A stretch of DNA of 64,000 bases, taken from Brachybacterium massiliense (lineage in GTDB: Bacteria > Actinomycetota > Actinomycetes > Actinomycetales > Dermabacteraceae). The translations under genes and the position numbers were made by a program. The notes beneath the pieces are model-generated. The model saw nothing but the letters and a program-made list of their open reading frames with translations. It had not been told where the DNA came from and did no database searches. The stretch lies in assembly GCF_900184245.1 (NCBI RefSeq), contig NZ_FXXB01000008.1, positions 868,001 to 932,000 of the forward strand, in the 5' to 3' direction. Shown piece after piece: positions 63,167 to 64,000 of the stretch. The number at the start of each line of letters is the position of its first letter. Position 1 is the stretch's first letter.

Positions 63167-64000
63167 TCAGGCCTGCGGGGCGACCGCGGGGTCGTCGGCA
63201 GGAAGGGCGGTGAGGGCGGCGGCGACCGCGTCGACGGCCTCCGGGTTCTGCAGGGACGTGACATCCCCGAGCGGCCCGGGTGTGCGGCCGGCGCGGCGGT
63301 CGCGCTCGGCGTGGACGAGCTGTGCCAGCAGGCGGCGCATGATCTTGCCGGATCGGGTCTTGGGCAGGTCGGGCACCTCGATGACATGCCGGGGCTTGGC
63401 GATGGGGCCGATCTCGTGCGCCACCCGGGCCCGCAGCGCAGCCGGGTCCAGCTCCGCGGTCCCGCCGCTGGGCATGAGGAACACGGCCACGGCCTGGCCG
63501 GTGAGGGCGTCGTCCACGCCCGCCGCACCGGCCTCGGCGACGGTCGGGTCCGCGACCAGCGCGGATTCGATCTCGATCGTGGACAGGCGATGCCCGGAGA
63601 CGTTCACGACGTCGTCGAGGCGGCCGAGGATCCAGAAGCAGCCGTCGGCGTCGACCGTCGCGGAGTCCCCGGCGACGTAGAAGCCGCCGTGCTCGCCGCG
63701 TCCGGCGTGGTCGCGCCAGTAGGAGTCGCGGTAGCGCTCGGGATCGCCCCACACGGTGCGGGCCATCCCCGGCCAGGGCCGACGGGCCACGAGCGTGCCG
63801 GCCACACCGGCGGGCTGCTCGCGTCCCTGCTCGTCCACCACGGCCATGTCGATGCCGGGCAGCGGCACGGTCGCGGAGCCGGGCTTGAGGGTGGTCACCC
63901 CCGGCAGCGGCACGAGCATCGAAGCGCCCGTCTCGGATTGCCACCAGGTGTCGATGATCGGCAGCGCGTCGCGCCCGAAGGTGCGGCGGAACCACACCCA
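63167..64000 (-). CDS. Acetyl-CoA synthetase, C-terminal part (gene cut by right edge)
   Basis: C-terminal 277 residues of an AMP-forming acyl-CoA synthetase of the acetyl-CoA synthetase type. WWQSETGASMLVPLPG is the A5 motif, followed by GDSATVDADGCFWILGRLDDVVNVSGHRLSTIEIESAL (the A7-A8 hinge, shown here as a region at 63540-63660) and, near the end, the catalytic Lys in PKTRSGKIMRRLL (A10). The start lies beyond the window. It ends 24 bases before the sfnG start on the same strand. If it is acetate-specific it may be ordinary acs; its place before sfnG and metY suggests a linked use. Confidence 0.85.
   Translation of the reverse strand, partial: WVWFRRTFGRDALPIIDTWWQSETGASMLVPLPGVTTLKPGSATVPLPGIDMAVVDEQGREQPAGVAGTLVARRPWPGMARTVWGDPERYRDSYWRDHAGRGEHGGFYVAGDSATVDADGCFWILGRLDDVVNVSGHRLSTIEIESALVADPTVAEAGAAGVDDALTGQAVAVFLMPSGGTAELDPAALRARVAHEIGPIAKPRHVIEVPDLPKTRSGKIMRRLLAQLVHAERDRRAGRTPGPLGDVTSLQNPEAVDAVAAALTALPADDPAVAPQA

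Overview
The window is about 70% G+C with strong G/C preference at third codon positions, GTG/TTG starts and many ATGA-type stop/start overlaps, as expected of a high-GC Gram-positive. A DtxR/IdeR-type iron box, a MksF/MksE (JetA/JetB) pair, DUF222-HNH genes and the coproporphyrin-dependent haem route all fit an actinobacterium. The wall-teichoic-acid genes and overall content suggest a micrococcalean such as Brachybacterium or another Dermabacteraceae. The genus is an inference, not shown by the sequence.

Layout. 1-2.7 kb: an iron-siderophore ABC importer (two FecCD permeases and a Tat/Sec lipoprotein) under an IdeR-like box. 3.0-13.5 kb: a cell-wall polymer cluster. It has a GlfT2-like galactofuranosyltransferase, two CDP-glycerol/ribitol-type polymerases of different architecture, a CTP:pentitol-phosphate cytidylyltransferase coupled to an SDR reductase (together a CDP-ribitol supply module), a TagG/TagH exporter and a TarS/TarP-like GT2. 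13.7-18.1 kb: a LplB/YtcP-type oligosaccharide importer with a DUF624 protein, behind a CebR-like palindrome but without a local regulator or hydrolase. 18.4-22.4 kb: JetB (KITE) and JetA (kleisin) genes of a Wadjet/MksBEFG system, separated by unrelated genes and lacking the SMC motor (JetC) and nuclease (JetD) within the window. 22.4-23.1 kb: a Phd/VapC toxin-antitoxin pair. 23.2-26.4 kb: lacZ with a LacI-type operator. 26.4-30.7 kb: a membrane protein, a beta-propeller-like membrane protein broken by a 26-bp tandem duplication, tgt, and a small probably broken ORF.

30.7-43.2 kb is a second surface-glycan region: GT2, two GT-C-like multi-spanning proteins (one clearly lower in GC), a polysaccharide pyruvyltransferase, a flippase-like LPG-synthase-TM protein, a nitroreductase-like protein, UDP-sugar dehydrogenase, and an acyltransferase-3/SGNH O-acetylase. 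43.3-45.6 kb: an M18 aminopeptidase and two small proteins. 45.6-56.2 kb: a complete haem pathway from glutamyl-tRNA to haem by the coproporphyrin branch: hemA divergent from hemE-cgoX-chdC-cpfC-hemC-hemD-hemB-hemL, with most junctions translationally coupled. 56.1-59.2 kb: a repeat-rich stretch with an HNH/DUF222 gene coupled to a 4-TM protein, two long inverted repeats, a DnaA-box-like cluster and a tRNA(CAT). 59.3-64 kb: a pentapeptide-repeat-like protein, then a minus-strand operon acs(partial)-sfnG-metY-CoA-binding protein suggesting organosulfur assimilation.

The strongest observations for follow-up are the motor-less JetA/JetB pair, the 26-bp duplication that exactly breaks an ORF, the CDP-ribitol module built from separate TarI and SDR genes, the hemA/hemE intergenic palindrome, and the inverted-duplication architecture downstream of hemL. 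CRISPR arrays, rRNA, insertion sequences and prophage genes were not seen.
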